Shown in pieces: positions 23,859 to 32,358 of a DNA stretch of 37,929 nucleotides. The notes under the pieces were generated by a model. The model searched no databases. It saw nothing but the letters and a program-made list of their open reading frames with translations, and was not told the DNA's origin. The stretch spans positions 1 through 37,929 of the forward strand of contig JAGHCW010000188.1 in assembly GCA_021160245.1 (NCBI GenBank). Reading direction: 5' to 3'. The translations under genes and the position numbers were made by a program. Each line of letters begins with the position of its first letter. The stretch's first letter is position 1. The DNA is from a bacterium (GTDB taxonomy: Bacteria; B130-G9).

Positions 23859-24824
23859 TTGGCAGACACCGAAATAGGGGACGTGCTGCGCTTCGGGCAG
23901 TACCTTTCGGCGCACGCGTATTCGGTGCATACCGTCAGGAACTATTGCTCGGATATCGAGGTCTTCATTCGGTATCTGATTGGCAATGGGACCGTTCATC
24001 TGTGCAAAGTCGACCCCGGAGAGAGCCAGCTTGAACTGGACGCCTCCGAACTTTCCCGCTTGAGCCCCGCGACCATAGGGGCCTACGTCAGCTATCTGTT
24101 CCTCGAAGGCAATTCCAAGGCCAGCATAAAGCGGCGACTTGCCTCCGTAAAAGCCTTCTTCAGATTCAAGTGCCGGCAGGAAGATTTCCCCGATAATCCC
24201 GCCCTTTTAGTCTCTGCACCCAAGTCAACGAGCAAGCCTCCCGTATTCCTTAGCGTTAACGAGGCGTTCGCGCTAGTTGAGTCGGCCGGGACAAAGCAGA
24301 CATTTTTCTCGATTCGGGATAGGGCGATTCTTGAGATTCTGTATAGCACGGGCATAAGAGTCGCTGAGCTCTGCGCGCTCTCGCTTTTCGATCTTGATCC
24401 AGGCGCGGGTCAGATTCGCGTTTTCGGCAAGGGCGGCAAGGAGCGACTTGTGCCGATGGGCAATGCTGCAAGCAAGTCCCTAAAGAGCTATTTGAGTTTG
24501 CGGTCAAGGCCGTCTGTTCGATATAAGGGCCCCAAGGACCCGCGGGAGAAGGCCGTCTTTCTGAATAGAGCCGGAACCAGGCTTTCGGACAGATCGGTCA
24601 ATAAGATCGTGCATAGATATACCGCTATATCCGGAATGGTTAAGGAGATTGGCCCGCATAAGCTCCGCCACACGTGCGCGACGCACCTATATGATTCGGG
24701 GATGGGTATTCGGGATTTGCAGGAGTTACTCGGCCATGAGAGCATTAGCACGACGTCGATTTACACTCACGCGGGCATAGAGCGACTCAAGAAAGTCTAT
24801 AAGAAAGCACACCCGAGAGCTTGA
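23859..24824 (+). CDS. tyrosine recombinase, XerC/XerD family
   Basis: This 321-residue protein has an N-terminal SAM-like core-binding domain (FGQYLSAHAYSVHTVRNYCS) and a C-terminal catalytic domain. All tyrosine-recombinase residues are visible: Arg in STGIRVAELCAL, Lys in KGGKERLVP, His and Arg in HKLRHTCATHL, His in LLGHESISTTS and the nucleophile Tyr in SIYTH. The length matches chromosome-dimer-resolution Xer proteins (about 300) more than phage integrases. The start is TTG at 23859 without a good ribosome-binding site; GTG at 23883 is an alternative. A tRNA-Ser lies 700 bases upstream. No second att-like repeat of the tRNA end is seen in the window, so an island integrase is possible but not shown. 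Confidence 0.87.
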   Translation: MADTEIGDVLRFGQYLSAHAYSVHTVRNYCSDIEVFIRYLIGNGTVHLCKVDPGESQLELDASELSRLSPATIGAYVSYLFLEGNSKASIKRRLASVKAFFRFKCRQEDFPDNPALLVSAPKSTSKPPVFLSVNEAFALVESAGTKQTFFSIRDRAILEILYSTGIRVAELCALSLFDLDPGAGQIRVFGKGGKERLVPMGNAASKSLKSYLSLRSRPSVRYKGPKDPREKAVFLNRAGTRLSDRSVNKIVHRYTAISGMVKEIGPHKLRHTCATHLYDSGMGIRDLQELLGHESISTTSIYTHAGIERLKKVYKKAHPRA

Positions 24825-24873
24825 GGCGGCTTTGCTTCCGAGGATTTTATGAACCAGCGTCTTCTGGCGGCTA

Positions 24874-26262
24874 TCACTTCCGGGGCGATTTGGCGCCCGC
24901 TCTGCCCAAAACCCTCAGCCGCAGCTTGTTGAAAATGTAAGAAGGGGACCACCTGATGATTCTATGGACCTTGGCATAGAGCTCCACAATGTCTTGCCTA
25001 GTCATGCCCTCCAACTTGATCGTAGGCCCAAAGACATCGCTATAGGTCTCGTCGTTGAGCTCGCATAAAAACAAGTCGTGCTCCTTGCAGTAATCGAACA
25101 TCTCGGTTCCCGGATACGGCCTTGCGAGGTTTAGAACCACAGAATCAAGATGCAAACTCCTAGCGAACCTCGCAGTCGTCAATATCTCCTCCCTCGTCTC
25201 GGTCGGGTAGCCAACCATGAATGCCCCGCATGTATTCAGGCCGCTCCTCTTCGCCTGCTTCACGGCTTCGCGGGCCTTTGATAGCGTAAGGCCCTTCTTG
25301 CAGAGGTTGAGAAGGCGTTGCGTCCCAAACTCCAGACCGAACAGAACGAATCTGCACCCCGCCTTCTTCATCCACCTCAGCGCCTCGTCATCAACGGAAT
25401 GCGCCCGGACGTCGCACGACCAGCCGATGTCCGAGAGTCCGGCATCAATGTACTTTTGGCAAAACTCGATCAGCACTTTCTTGTTTGTGCTCATCAGATC
25501 GTCATAGCCGAAGAGAACGTCCATGTCGTATTTCTCTCGCATGAAGATGATCTCCTCGATAACGCTGTCTATTGAGCGCTGCCTCAGGCCGCCCCACATC
25601 CTGGCCGCGGCGCAGAACGTGCATTTCCAGTGGCAACCTCTCCCGAGCATGAACGGCATGATCTTGTCATTTTTGGTGGAGAGCCCCTGATATTCGTAAT
25701 AGTATTCGTGAAGCGGCAAGAGGTCGTATGCTGGATAGGGCAACGAGTCCAGGTCCTCAATCAACGGTCTGTTCTCATTGATGATGACATCATCGCCTCG
25801 TTTGAATGTGATGCCTTTCACATTACTCACGTCCTGACCTTTCCAAAGCCTCTCGATCAGCTCGTGCGCCGTTCGCTCACCCTCGCCTCGGACGCAGTAA
25901 TCGACGAAATCATTCTCTCTAATGACTTCCTCGTGGACTATTGTGGCGTGGCAGCCGCCGATGAGTGTTACGATGTCGGGGAACTTCTCCTTGACTACCC
26001 TAAGGTGCTTGAGCGCGCTCTGGTGCATCTGGGCAATGGATGTCACGCCAAAAAAGTCGGGCTTGGTCTGCGAGGCGTATTCAAGAACCTGCTCGTGCGT
26101 TATGCCCTGAATTGTCGCGTCCAAGATGTCAACCTCGATATCGCGCTCCCTGAGATAGGCGGCCAGGCAGGCAACTCCAAGTAGGGGCAACGACTGATAC
26201 TTCGGTCGACTAGTGTGAGGACTTATCAGAAGAACCTTGGGGTTTCTTGACACAGTATTCAT
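24874..26262 (-). CDS. B12-binding domain radical SAM protein
   Basis: With the ATG at 26262 this is a 462-residue protein. The N-terminal Rossmann-type cobalamin-binding domain begins PKVLLISPHTSRPKYQSLPL and contains TLIGGCHATIVHEEVI. The radical SAM domain follows with GRGCHWKCTFCAA (CxxxCxxC) and continues through VLFGYDDLMS and FVLFGLEFGT. A C-terminal helical region contains RIIRWSPSYIF. Members of this group methylate or rearrange diverse substrates or act in lipid and hopanoid modification; the substrate is not predictable here. It is divergent from the cysteine desulfurase gene and convergent with the recombinase, so it is a single-gene unit. Confidence 0.85.
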   Translation of the reverse strand: MNTVSRNPKVLLISPHTSRPKYQSLPLLGVACLAAYLRERDIEVDILDATIQGITHEQVLEYASQTKPDFFGVTSIAQMHQSALKHLRVVKEKFPDIVTLIGGCHATIVHEEVIRENDFVDYCVRGEGERTAHELIERLWKGQDVSNVKGITFKRGDDVIINENRPLIEDLDSLPYPAYDLLPLHEYYYEYQGLSTKNDKIMPFMLGRGCHWKCTFCAAARMWGGLRQRSIDSVIEEIIFMREKYDMDVLFGYDDLMSTNKKVLIEFCQKYIDAGLSDIGWSCDVRAHSVDDEALRWMKKAGCRFVLFGLEFGTQRLLNLCKKGLTLSKAREAVKQAKRSGLNTCGAFMVGYPTETREEILTTARFARSLHLDSVVLNLARPYPGTEMFDYCKEHDLFLCELNDETYSDVFGPTIKLEGMTRQDIVELYAKVHRIIRWSPSYIFNKLRLRVLGRAGAKSPRK

Positions 26263-26345
26263 CCATAAGAGACTCCAAACCGAGATTGATCGATCGTGCC
26301 ATCTTGCCATTTCCGAGCGCTATGTCAACAGAACCGCATGAGACT

Positions 26346-26375
26346 TTGACCTCCAATAGTACTCTGTGGTATATT
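26346..26375 (+). promoter_or_regulatory. sigma70-type promoter for desulfurase-rsmD unit
   Basis: TTGACC and TATATT are separated by 18 bases, with TGG directly before the -10 giving an extended -10 form. It lies 88 bases upstream of the desulfurase ATG in the divergent intergenic region. Confidence 0.55.
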
Positions 26376-26463
26376 CCGGACGGGAGGCGCCCTCTCATTG
26401 AGTTCGTGTGTACCGGTGATTGCTGAGGCGCGGCCGGATATGGATTTCAGGAAGGATAATTGT

Positions 26464-27681
26464 ATGACCTATGACGTTCAAGAGCTGCGCCGGGAGTTTC
26501 CGGCCATCAATCAGACCCTTGAGGGCAAGCCACTTATCTATCTCGATAGCGCATGCACGACCGTGATATGCCAGGCTGCGATAGATGCCCAGCTTCGCTA
26601 CTACACGCAATTCCCCGGCTGCGTCGGCCGCGCCGATCACAGGTTCGGCAGTCTTGCTACCGAAGGCTGGAACGAGGCCAGAGTGAAGATAGCGGATTTC
26701 TTAAGCGCCGAGTCTCCCTCCTACGTCGTCATCACGAAGAACACGACGGAGGGCGTGAATCTTGTGGCCAATTCCTTCCCATTTGACGACGGCGACTGCG
26801 TCCTGCTTAGCGATTTCGAGCACAATTCGAATACACTTCCGTGGCTTGCACTCAAGGCCCGGGGGAAGATTGTGCTTTCCTTCGTCAAGACACATGAGGA
26901 TTCGAGCTTCGACCTTGAGGCGTTCTCAAAACTCCTTGAGACCAAGAAGCCCAGGTTGGTGAGCCTGCTGCATAAGTCGAACCTCACTGGCGTGGAGTTC
27001 CCGATCAAAAAGATCATAGAGATGGCACACGAGCACGGCGCGTTGGTCATGCTTGATGCAGCGCAGAGCCCCCTGACCTCCAAGCTAGACGTCCAGGAGT
27101 TGGACTGCGATTTTCTGGCCTTCTCATCGCACAAGGCGATCGGTCCCTCCGGCGTGGGCGTCCTTTATGGCAAGCCGGAACTGCTTGAGAAACTGAGCAA
27201 CTTCCTGGTCGGTGGCGGCACAGCGCGTTGGATATCCAAGACAAAGGGACCGATATTCACCGACCTGCCTACCAGGCTTGAGGCCGGCCTTCAGAACTGC
27301 CCCGGTGTCATGGGTCTTGCGGCGGCGCTCAATTTCTTGGAATCCATAGGTCAGGATAATATCAGCGCCCACATCATCTCGCTCAATGAGTATTGCAGTT
27401 CGAGGCTTGTTGAAGTTCCCGGACTCTCAATCCTAGGTCCACAGGAGCCCAGCAAACGAGGGGTCATACTATCCTTCAGAATCGACGGAGTGGACTCGAG
27501 GACATTTGCAAAAAGGCTAAATGACGAGGCCAACGTCATGGTTCGCGCTGGCAAAAACTGCGTCCATTATTGGTTCAGCACGCGAGGCGGTGACGATGTC
27601 ATTCGCGCCTCGTTTGGTCCATACAATACCATTGAGGAATGCGAGGTATTTTGTCAGGCGGTCGAGGCGATGGCGGGCTAG
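26464..27681 (+). CDS. aminotransferase class V / SufS-Csd-type cysteine desulfurase
   Basis: The ATG at 26464 follows AGGAAGGA and gives 405 residues. Features: IYLDSACTTVICQAAIDA near the N-terminus, NTTEGVNLVANSF, SDFEHNSNTLPW (His stacking on the cofactor), VMLDAAQSP (Asp binding the pyridine nitrogen) and the PLP lysine in FSSHKAIGPSGVGVLYG. Near the C-terminus VMVRAGKNCVHYWFS holds a Cys-His pair in the place of the SufS/CsdA catalytic-cysteine loop (usually RxGxHC). It would release sulfur from cysteine for Fe-S or other cofactors, useful in a genome with several radical SAM enzymes. A related fold enzyme of the same class is possible. rsmD follows after about 70 bases. Confidence 0.8.
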   Translation: MTYDVQELRREFPAINQTLEGKPLIYLDSACTTVICQAAIDAQLRYYTQFPGCVGRADHRFGSLATEGWNEARVKIADFLSAESPSYVVITKNTTEGVNLVANSFPFDDGDCVLLSDFEHNSNTLPWLALKARGKIVLSFVKTHEDSSFDLEAFSKLLETKKPRLVSLLHKSNLTGVEFPIKKIIEMAHEHGALVMLDAAQSPLTSKLDVQELDCDFLAFSSHKAIGPSGVGVLYGKPELLEKLSNFLVGGGTARWISKTKGPIFTDLPTRLEAGLQNCPGVMGLAAALNFLESIGQDNISAHIISLNEYCSSRLVEVPGLSILGPQEPSKRGVILSFRIDGVDSRTFAKRLNDEANVMVRAGKNCVHYWFSTRGGDDVIRASFGPYNTIEECEVFCQAVEAMAG

Positions 27682-27753
27682 AATTGTGCGATTGCATCCC
27701 CTAAGGACGACTTGTGCGTTGCGGGAATGCCATAGCCCATTCGGAATGCACCG

Positions 27754-28296
27754 TTGAGGGGGCAAAGTAGCGGCAGAGCGAGAAGGGATATGTCTTCCGG
27801 TGGCTCGAGAATAAGGCCCACGAGCAGCCTTTTAAGAAAGGTCATTTTCGATACGATCAGGCCGGATATTGGCGAGGCGTCATTCCTCGACCTTTTCGCA
27901 GGGACTGGCTCCGTCGGGCTTGAATCGCTGGCCGAGGGCGCGGCGCATTGCGTCTTGGTGGAGAGGGACCGCCCCACATTCAAATCGCTTCAAAAAAGCA
28001 TTGAAGCCGCTGGAGTAAAAGACAGCTCGCTCGCGCTCTGCCTGGACGCGGTTCTCTACATCAAGCGGAGCTACTCACCGAGTGAGTTCGACATTGTCTT
28101 TGCCGACCCGCCTTATGACCGGGGCTATTTTGCGATTTTGATCAGGCTGCTTTTCTCTGCTGAGATGCTACCCAACCGATTGCTGATTGCTCAAGTATCA
28201 AAGCGGGAGCGACAGGCAGCCAGGCTCCCCCAAGACTTGAACTATCGGGAGAAGATAGTCGGCGATACGGTGCTGCTTTTTGCCCGCCGGGCTTAG
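27754..28296 (+). CDS. rsmD: 16S rRNA (guanine966-N2)-methyltransferase RsmD
   Basis: This is a Rossmann methyltransferase with the RsmD signature: RIRPTSSLLRKVIFDTI, SAM-binding LDLFAGTGSVGLESLAEGA, VERDRPTF and the catalytic FADPPYDRGYF. It methylates G966 of 16S rRNA in small-subunit assembly. The TTG at 27754 gives 180 residues and places about 21 residues before RPTS, as is usual for the family. The ATG at 27790 would shorten the N-terminus to nine residues before it and has a ribosome-binding site only two bases away, so TTG is preferred with low certainty. The first residues are less like the usual MRIIxGxxKGR pattern. Confidence 0.87.
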   Translation: MRGQSSGRARRDMSSGGSRIRPTSSLLRKVIFDTIRPDIGEASFLDLFAGTGSVGLESLAEGAAHCVLVERDRPTFKSLQKSIEAAGVKDSSLALCLDAVLYIKRSYSPSEFDIVFADPPYDRGYFAILIRLLFSAEMLPNRLLIAQVSKRERQAARLPQDLNYREKIVGDTVLLFARRA

Positions 28297-28429
28297 CTGC
28301 CGCCATTTGATCGAGAATGAAGAACAAGGAGATCGTCATTCGTCGGGCCTCGACGGCGCAGGGGCCGTACGTTCATCCCCACCGAAGATGCGGTCAAATG
28401 ACAATTGCCGAGGATACACGCAGTCGCTG

Positions 28430-29669
28430 CTATTCAGTTTGAATGATGGGAATCCCTTGAGGGTCAGACTCGTGAGGTCTATGACCAGTTTGTCCGGTCT
28501 TTGCACGGGTATCACCAGATGTTTCAGCCTTCTCGCGTTTCGACCCGGCGACCCACTCAACAAACTCTGGTGGTGCGTTTTTCACAAGATACGCTGCGCG
28601 CTTCAGATGTTCAGCTCTGGCGATGCATGACAACACTGGAAAGCGCTCGATGTTGTGCCCGTCTATTCGAGCCATGTCATTGAAGCACCCGCCCGCGCAA
28701 TTATACCTCATTGGGCACTTCCCACAGACAGGCGAGTCCCAGAAGAACTTGCGCCGCTCGCGCATTAGCGATTGCTGGTCGAAACCTCCGAATACATCGC
28801 CAATCCTATAATCTTCATTATCTAAGAACGTATAGCACGAGAAAAGGGCCCCGTCGGGTCGCACGGAGTAACTCCCTCGGCAAGCTCCGCAGCCGCTAAG
28901 CGGGAAAGCAGGCTCCAGAACTTCTGAAGAGAGGCTGAAGATGGGATTGACGACCACTCTACGCCCGGCTGCCATCAACCTCACCCACCTGTCAGTTAAC
29001 TCATCAGAAAAAGAGCGAAATACATCAATGTTGTCCTGTTGCCAAGAGGAGGCCATGGGCGCCGCAGGTCGGTCGGTGACGTAATCATGGGCAGCCGTGA
29101 ATGAATACTTGATAGGCGCCGAAAGAGAAGAGAAAATCCAGGTTCTCGTCTATGAGCTTTCTGGGTCCAGGAACGACCGTGACCCTAAAATGGACATTTC
29201 GGTTCATTTGGCCGACGACGAGGCGTATCTTTGCCAGGAGGTCCTCATATCTACGGCGGGAGTTGCCAATCCGATAGCGCTGGAACTCGAACATTCCATC
29301 GAAGCTTAATACCGGCACGATGTTTTTCTCGATGAACAGATCGACAATGCTATCTGTAAGGAGTGATCCATTTGTGGTTATTGCGAAGATGATCTTCCTG
29401 CCATGTCTCTCTGCGGCATGCTCTGCATACTCAATAGTCTGTCTCATCAAGCTCTCACAGAGTAGAGGTTCTCCACCGAAGAATGTTAAGGATATTGGGT
29501 GCTTCCCCGGTGTTTGCATCAAGAAATCAACCGCGCTTCTAGCTGTATTAACCGACATGTGCGTTCGATACTGTGGCGGAATGCCCTTCAAGTTGCAGTA
29601 TTCACACGAGAAGTTGCACCGGAGTGTCACGCAGAGCGTGAGCCCCGTGGGGCAATAACGCGGTCGCAA
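28430..29669 (-). pseudogene. radical SAM/SPASM peptide-maturase-like enzyme, frameshifted
   Basis: Two track ORFs in different frames form one protein. The first (29669-29085) has the radical SAM site CNFSCEYC, then TFFGGEPLL and FAITTNGSLL. It ends artificially after FSFGAYQ. The other frame continues at once with SFTAAHDYVTDR and gives the SPASM half: CGACRGSYSVRPDGALFSC, CGKCPMRYNCAGGC and a final Cys. A one-base indel near 29100-29110 explains the break. Gene layout (glycine-rich 39-aa peptide with its own promoter just upstream) and the anSME/maturase-like architecture suggest a RiPP-modifying enzyme. The start is uncertain: TTG 29669 lies only 12 residues before the first cluster Cys, and an N-terminal domain may be encoded upstream in another frame (see 29602-29907). 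It is either a pseudogene or a sequencing indel. Confidence 0.75.
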
Positions 29670-29907
29670 CCTCGCCCGTTTGCTCGCAGGTGGGATGAGA
29701 TTTCACAAGCTGTTCATAGAGCACGGGGACATGCTCGGGTTCAGGGCCCAGCCCCTCCGGCCAACACTCATAGCGGACATCTGACCAATTCTCGCTTTCG
29801 AGGTATCTGTTGATGCGCGGAACGCCCCGCCATTGTGATCTGGGTAGTGGTTCGTCACCTGGAGGTAACTCAGGGACTTTGTAAAAGCGGCAGTTTCCGG
29901 CTGCCAC
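29602..29907 (-). CDS. unassigned ~100-aa ORF between peptide and maturase
   Basis: The frame is open from about 29955 to 29602, with GTG 29907 as the only listed start. Its middle, NRYLESENWSDVRYECWPEG then PVLYEQLVKSHPTCEQTGEV, looks like protein; the last ~25 residues overlap the radical SAM reading frame and are probably not real. It could be the N-terminal domain of the maturase separated by another frameshift near 29675, a small partner protein, or chance. A competing ORF in another frame (29703-29999) covers the same DNA. I do not recognise it. Confidence 0.25.
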   Translation of the reverse strand: MAAGNCRFYKVPELPPGDEPLPRSQWRGVPRINRYLESENWSDVRYECWPEGLGPEPEHVPVLYEQLVKSHPTCEQTGEVATALLPHGAHALRDTPVQLLV

Positions 29908-30027
29908 AAGAAGGCCATATTCCGAAAATAATACCCTAAGTAGTATGGACGATCCCTAAGCTCTGTAGAATATAACAGTCTCGATCTCCTGCTACCCATT
30001 CCTCACCGTGATAGAGAAACAAGCGAA

Positions 30028-30147
30028 TCAGAGAAACTGACCATGGCACGAACCTCTATAACCCCTAGTCCCAGTCTGGTAGTTGCCCCAGCTTCCACCT
30101 CCACTAGTGCCCCCCATTTTCATCTCAACGGTCCTATCGCGGGGCAT
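30028..30147 (-). CDS. glycine-rich 39-aa peptide, candidate RiPP precursor
   Basis: This ORF is too short for the track. ATG 30147 to TGA 30028 encodes 39 residues: a short charged leader (MPRDRTVEMKM) followed by a core very rich in Gly, Ser, Thr and aromatics (GGTSGGGSWGNYQTGTRGYR then GSCHGQFL). Nearly one third of residues are Gly. The aromatic-X-X groupings WGN, YQT and YRG resemble the aromatic-X-Asn/Ser type core motifs modified by radical SAM/SPASM cyclophane-forming enzymes, such as the glycine-rich-repeat (Grr) class. A near-consensus promoter lies about 40 bases upstream, AGGTG sits just ahead of the ATG, and a SPASM maturase-like gene follows on the same strand. The function is inferred from this layout; a chance ORF is possible. 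The leader is unusually short. Confidence 0.45.
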   Translation of the reverse strand: MPRDRTVEMKMGGTSGGGSWGNYQTGTRGYRGSCHGQFL

Positions 30148-30185
30148 TGCACCTGGCCGCTATCGCTTGAACGCATAGTAAGGAT

Positions 30186-30215
30186 ATAATACCGGGTTTC
30201 AGGGCTTTCTGTCAA
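30186..30215 (-). promoter_or_regulatory. near-consensus sigma70 promoter for candidate RiPP peptide
   Basis: On the minus strand a perfect TTGACA is followed after 18 bases by TATTAT. Transcription would start about 30 bases before the peptide ATG at 30147. It is the best -35 match I found in the window, placed between the GT4 stop (30351) and the peptide. Confidence 0.55.
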
Positions 30216-30350
30216 ACAGGGAAACCCCGAAGGTGGAAGCCCGCCGCGGACAAGGGGAAAAGAGGAGGTAGGGACGCCTCGGCAGGTTATGGCGCCATTC
30301 GGGAAATCGCGGGATGGGCGCCCTCCTCATCAAGCCCTTTGATTATTGCA

Positions 30351-31499
30351 TTAGTCCTGACCCAGCGCGCCCGCGTAGGCCTCCTCAAGGCGTTTAAGCG
30401 TGTTCGTGAGGATATACTCGCCCCGAACAGAATCCGTGGCGGCGCCCGATAGTCGCGTGGCGAGCTCCTCATCCGAGAGCGCCCGACAGATTTGCCTCGC
30501 AAGGTCTTCGTGATCACCCGGCTCAAACAGGAGCCCCGTCTGGCCATCTTTGACGAGTTCAGTAACGCCAGGTATGCGGGATGCGATAACGAGCCGGCCC
30601 CGGGCCATCGCCTCGAGCGCCACGAGGCCAAACGTCTCCTCGAACGATGCGAGGACGACGATGCTGGTCCGGTCGTAAAGCGCGCGAAGATCGCTCACGT
30701 AGCCTGTGAATTCGACGGAATCAGAAATGCCGAGTTCTTGGACGAGTGAATCCAGAGTATGCCGAAAGCCGAGCTCCTCGAGCGAGGTCTTGTACTCATT
30801 TCCAGCGACGACGAATCGCGTATTGGGGAGGCTCTCTTTGACTATTGCGGCGGCTTTTAGGAACACCTGCTGGCCCTTGCCCGGGTGCAGTCTCCCCACT
30901 GTGAGAATGGTCTTGGCCTCGCCCTTGGGAGAACTGACCGGCTCGGCAAACCACTCGGGCGAGAGGCCATTCGGGATGACGATGGTTTTCTCCGATGGGG
31001 CTTTGTCCTCTATCAGGGCGACTCTCAAGGCCTGGGAGACGGCAACGACGCTGCTTGCCCGCGCGTAGCAGAAGCGCCTCGTCAAGATGTGGACGAATCT
31101 CTTTAAGCGGCTGTGTATCTTGGGGTATGCGTGGATCATCGCAACCAAAGGTCTGCCGCTCATTATTGAGGCGATTGTGCTGAACTTCAGCGTCCAGAGT
31201 GAGTTTGCGTGGATGATGTCGATGCGTTCGCGCTTGATGATCTTGATCAGCCTGGACAACGTGAGAAGCACCGGAAAGACCAGTCTGCAATCGCGTTTTA
31301 GCTTCTCTAGATCGAGCAGCTCAACTTCGGCATGGCGTCTGCGGAGTTCGCGGCTGAACTTTTCTTCTCTCGGAGCAATGACGATGGGCGAGAATCGAGA
31401 TCGGTCTATGTGTGAGACGGTCTGCAAAACGACTCTCTCGGCGCCCCCTATATGGGGGAAGTCAGTGACTATCAGGAGTCTTTTGGATGTCACGCTCAA
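30351..31499 (-). CDS. glycosyltransferase family 4
   Basis: This 382-residue GT-B fold enzyme has an N-terminal domain with LLIVTDFPHIGGAERVVL and IIHANSLWTLKFS. The C-terminal nucleotide-sugar domain has TILTVGRLHPGKGQQVFL, VEFTGYVSDLRALY and the EX7E motif in EETFGLVALEAMARG (retaining GT4 type). It transfers a sugar from a nucleotide donor to an unknown acceptor, probably in envelope or polysaccharide assembly. Its start overlaps the upstream lipoprotein by 38 bases, making it the third gene of the rdgB-lipoprotein-GT4 operon. Confidence 0.88.
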   Translation of the reverse strand: MSVTSKRLLIVTDFPHIGGAERVVLQTVSHIDRSRFSPIVIAPREEKFSRELRRRHAEVELLDLEKLKRDCRLVFPVLLTLSRLIKIIKRERIDIIHANSLWTLKFSTIASIMSGRPLVAMIHAYPKIHSRLKRFVHILTRRFCYARASSVVAVSQALRVALIEDKAPSEKTIVIPNGLSPEWFAEPVSSPKGEAKTILTVGRLHPGKGQQVFLKAAAIVKESLPNTRFVVAGNEYKTSLEELGFRHTLDSLVQELGISDSVEFTGYVSDLRALYDRTSIVVLASFEETFGLVALEAMARGRLVIASRIPGVTELVKDGQTGLLFEPGDHEDLARQICRALSDEELATRLSGAATDSVRGEYILTNTLKRLEEAYAGALGQD

Positions 31500-32358
31500 G
31501 CTTCTTTGGTGTGATCTTTTTCACGCCTTCAGGAATGGACATTGAAAATGCACGGCCTGCTAGGGGGACATTAGCCCTAAGCGAGGTTATCTTGATCTTG
31601 ATGACGAATCCATCCTTCTTTGAGATGAATTTCAGCGCAAGCGGTAATTGTCCATCTTGGACACGCTCGTATTCCGAGAAGAACACCTCAAACAGAGACT
31701 CGCCGTTTTTGGTGAATACCTCGCGCCTAATGGGCAATAGGCTCTCGGGACACACGAGCGTCCGCTGCCAGAAATCCCTGCCCGACGGAGCTTCGTAAAG
31801 CCAAAGACCATCCTCGGCCCATTCCCAGAATGTGTCTTTTTCCAAAACTCTAGGCAGAAAGAGCTCGCCCAGGTCCGTTTTCACTAGATGATCGATTCCA
31901 TATTTCCGAACAGAAGGCACATTCTCAAACCTCGTCCTTAATCCCTCTATCAGCTCGTTGCGAGTGGGAAGCAGAAGCCTTATCTTCCAGCGCTTCACCA
32001 TAAGATCGAACGCGGGTATGCCTCCTGCGGCATAGCCCTTCATCCGAAACTTGTCGGGCAATTCGCAAACGAGCTCACAGCGAAAGCTCTTGGACAAGGC
32101 AGTGCCGCCATTGCGAGAGATGGACATCTGCAGGCTGGCGGCAAATGTCTTGATGGTCTCCTGTCGCTTGTTCAGGTCCTCCAGCCTCTGCTTAAGCTCC
32201 CGTTCCGACGGTCTTGGCGGTCTCTTTTGTCCCTTGCTCTGATGGGCAACATGCCCGGCGCACCCTAAGAGCAGAAGCGAAGCCGCAATCGTGCAAAATG
32301 CGAATGACCTCAGACCAATAGGCCAGCGATGCGTACTCAACTCAGCAATTCGCCTCAA
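31462..32358 (-). CDS. LolA/DUF4292-like lipoprotein
   Basis: This 298-residue protein has a lipoprotein signal (FAFCTIAASLLLLGCAG, Cys at about residue 33) followed by a charged linker. A LolA/LolB-type half-barrel contains RQETIKTFAASLQMSISR, FRCELVCELPDKFRMKGYAA and YERVQDGQLPLALKFISKKD. Proteins of this type bind lipids or lipoproteins at the outer membrane; DUF4292 is the nearest family I can name. It overlaps rdgB by 17 bases and the glycosyltransferase by 38 bases. Because it sits with a GT4 enzyme, a role in delivering a glycolipid or lipoprotein is possible but not shown. Confidence 0.75.
   Translation of the reverse strand: MRRIAELSTHRWPIGLRSFAFCTIAASLLLLGCAGHVAHQSKGQKRPPRPSERELKQRLEDLNKRQETIKTFAASLQMSISRNGGTALSKSFRCELVCELPDKFRMKGYAAGGIPAFDLMVKRWKIRLLLPTRNELIEGLRTRFENVPSVRKYGIDHLVKTDLGELFLPRVLEKDTFWEWAEDGLWLYEAPSGRDFWQRTLVCPESLLPIRREVFTKNGESLFEVFFSEYERVQDGQLPLALKFISKKDGFVIKIKITSLRANVPLAGRAFSMSIPEGVKKITPKKLERDIQKTPDSH

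Noticed and set aside
25630-26184. 184-aa plus-strand ORF
   Set aside because: Antisense to the B12-binding radical SAM gene, which has clear motifs; no ribosome-binding site or family features.
29703-29999. 98-aa minus-strand ORF in the RiPP-like region
   Set aside because: Overlaps a better-looking frame; its second half (Met/Ser-rich) looks like out-of-frame translation. The first 40 residues cannot be excluded, so the region is listed as a finding instead.
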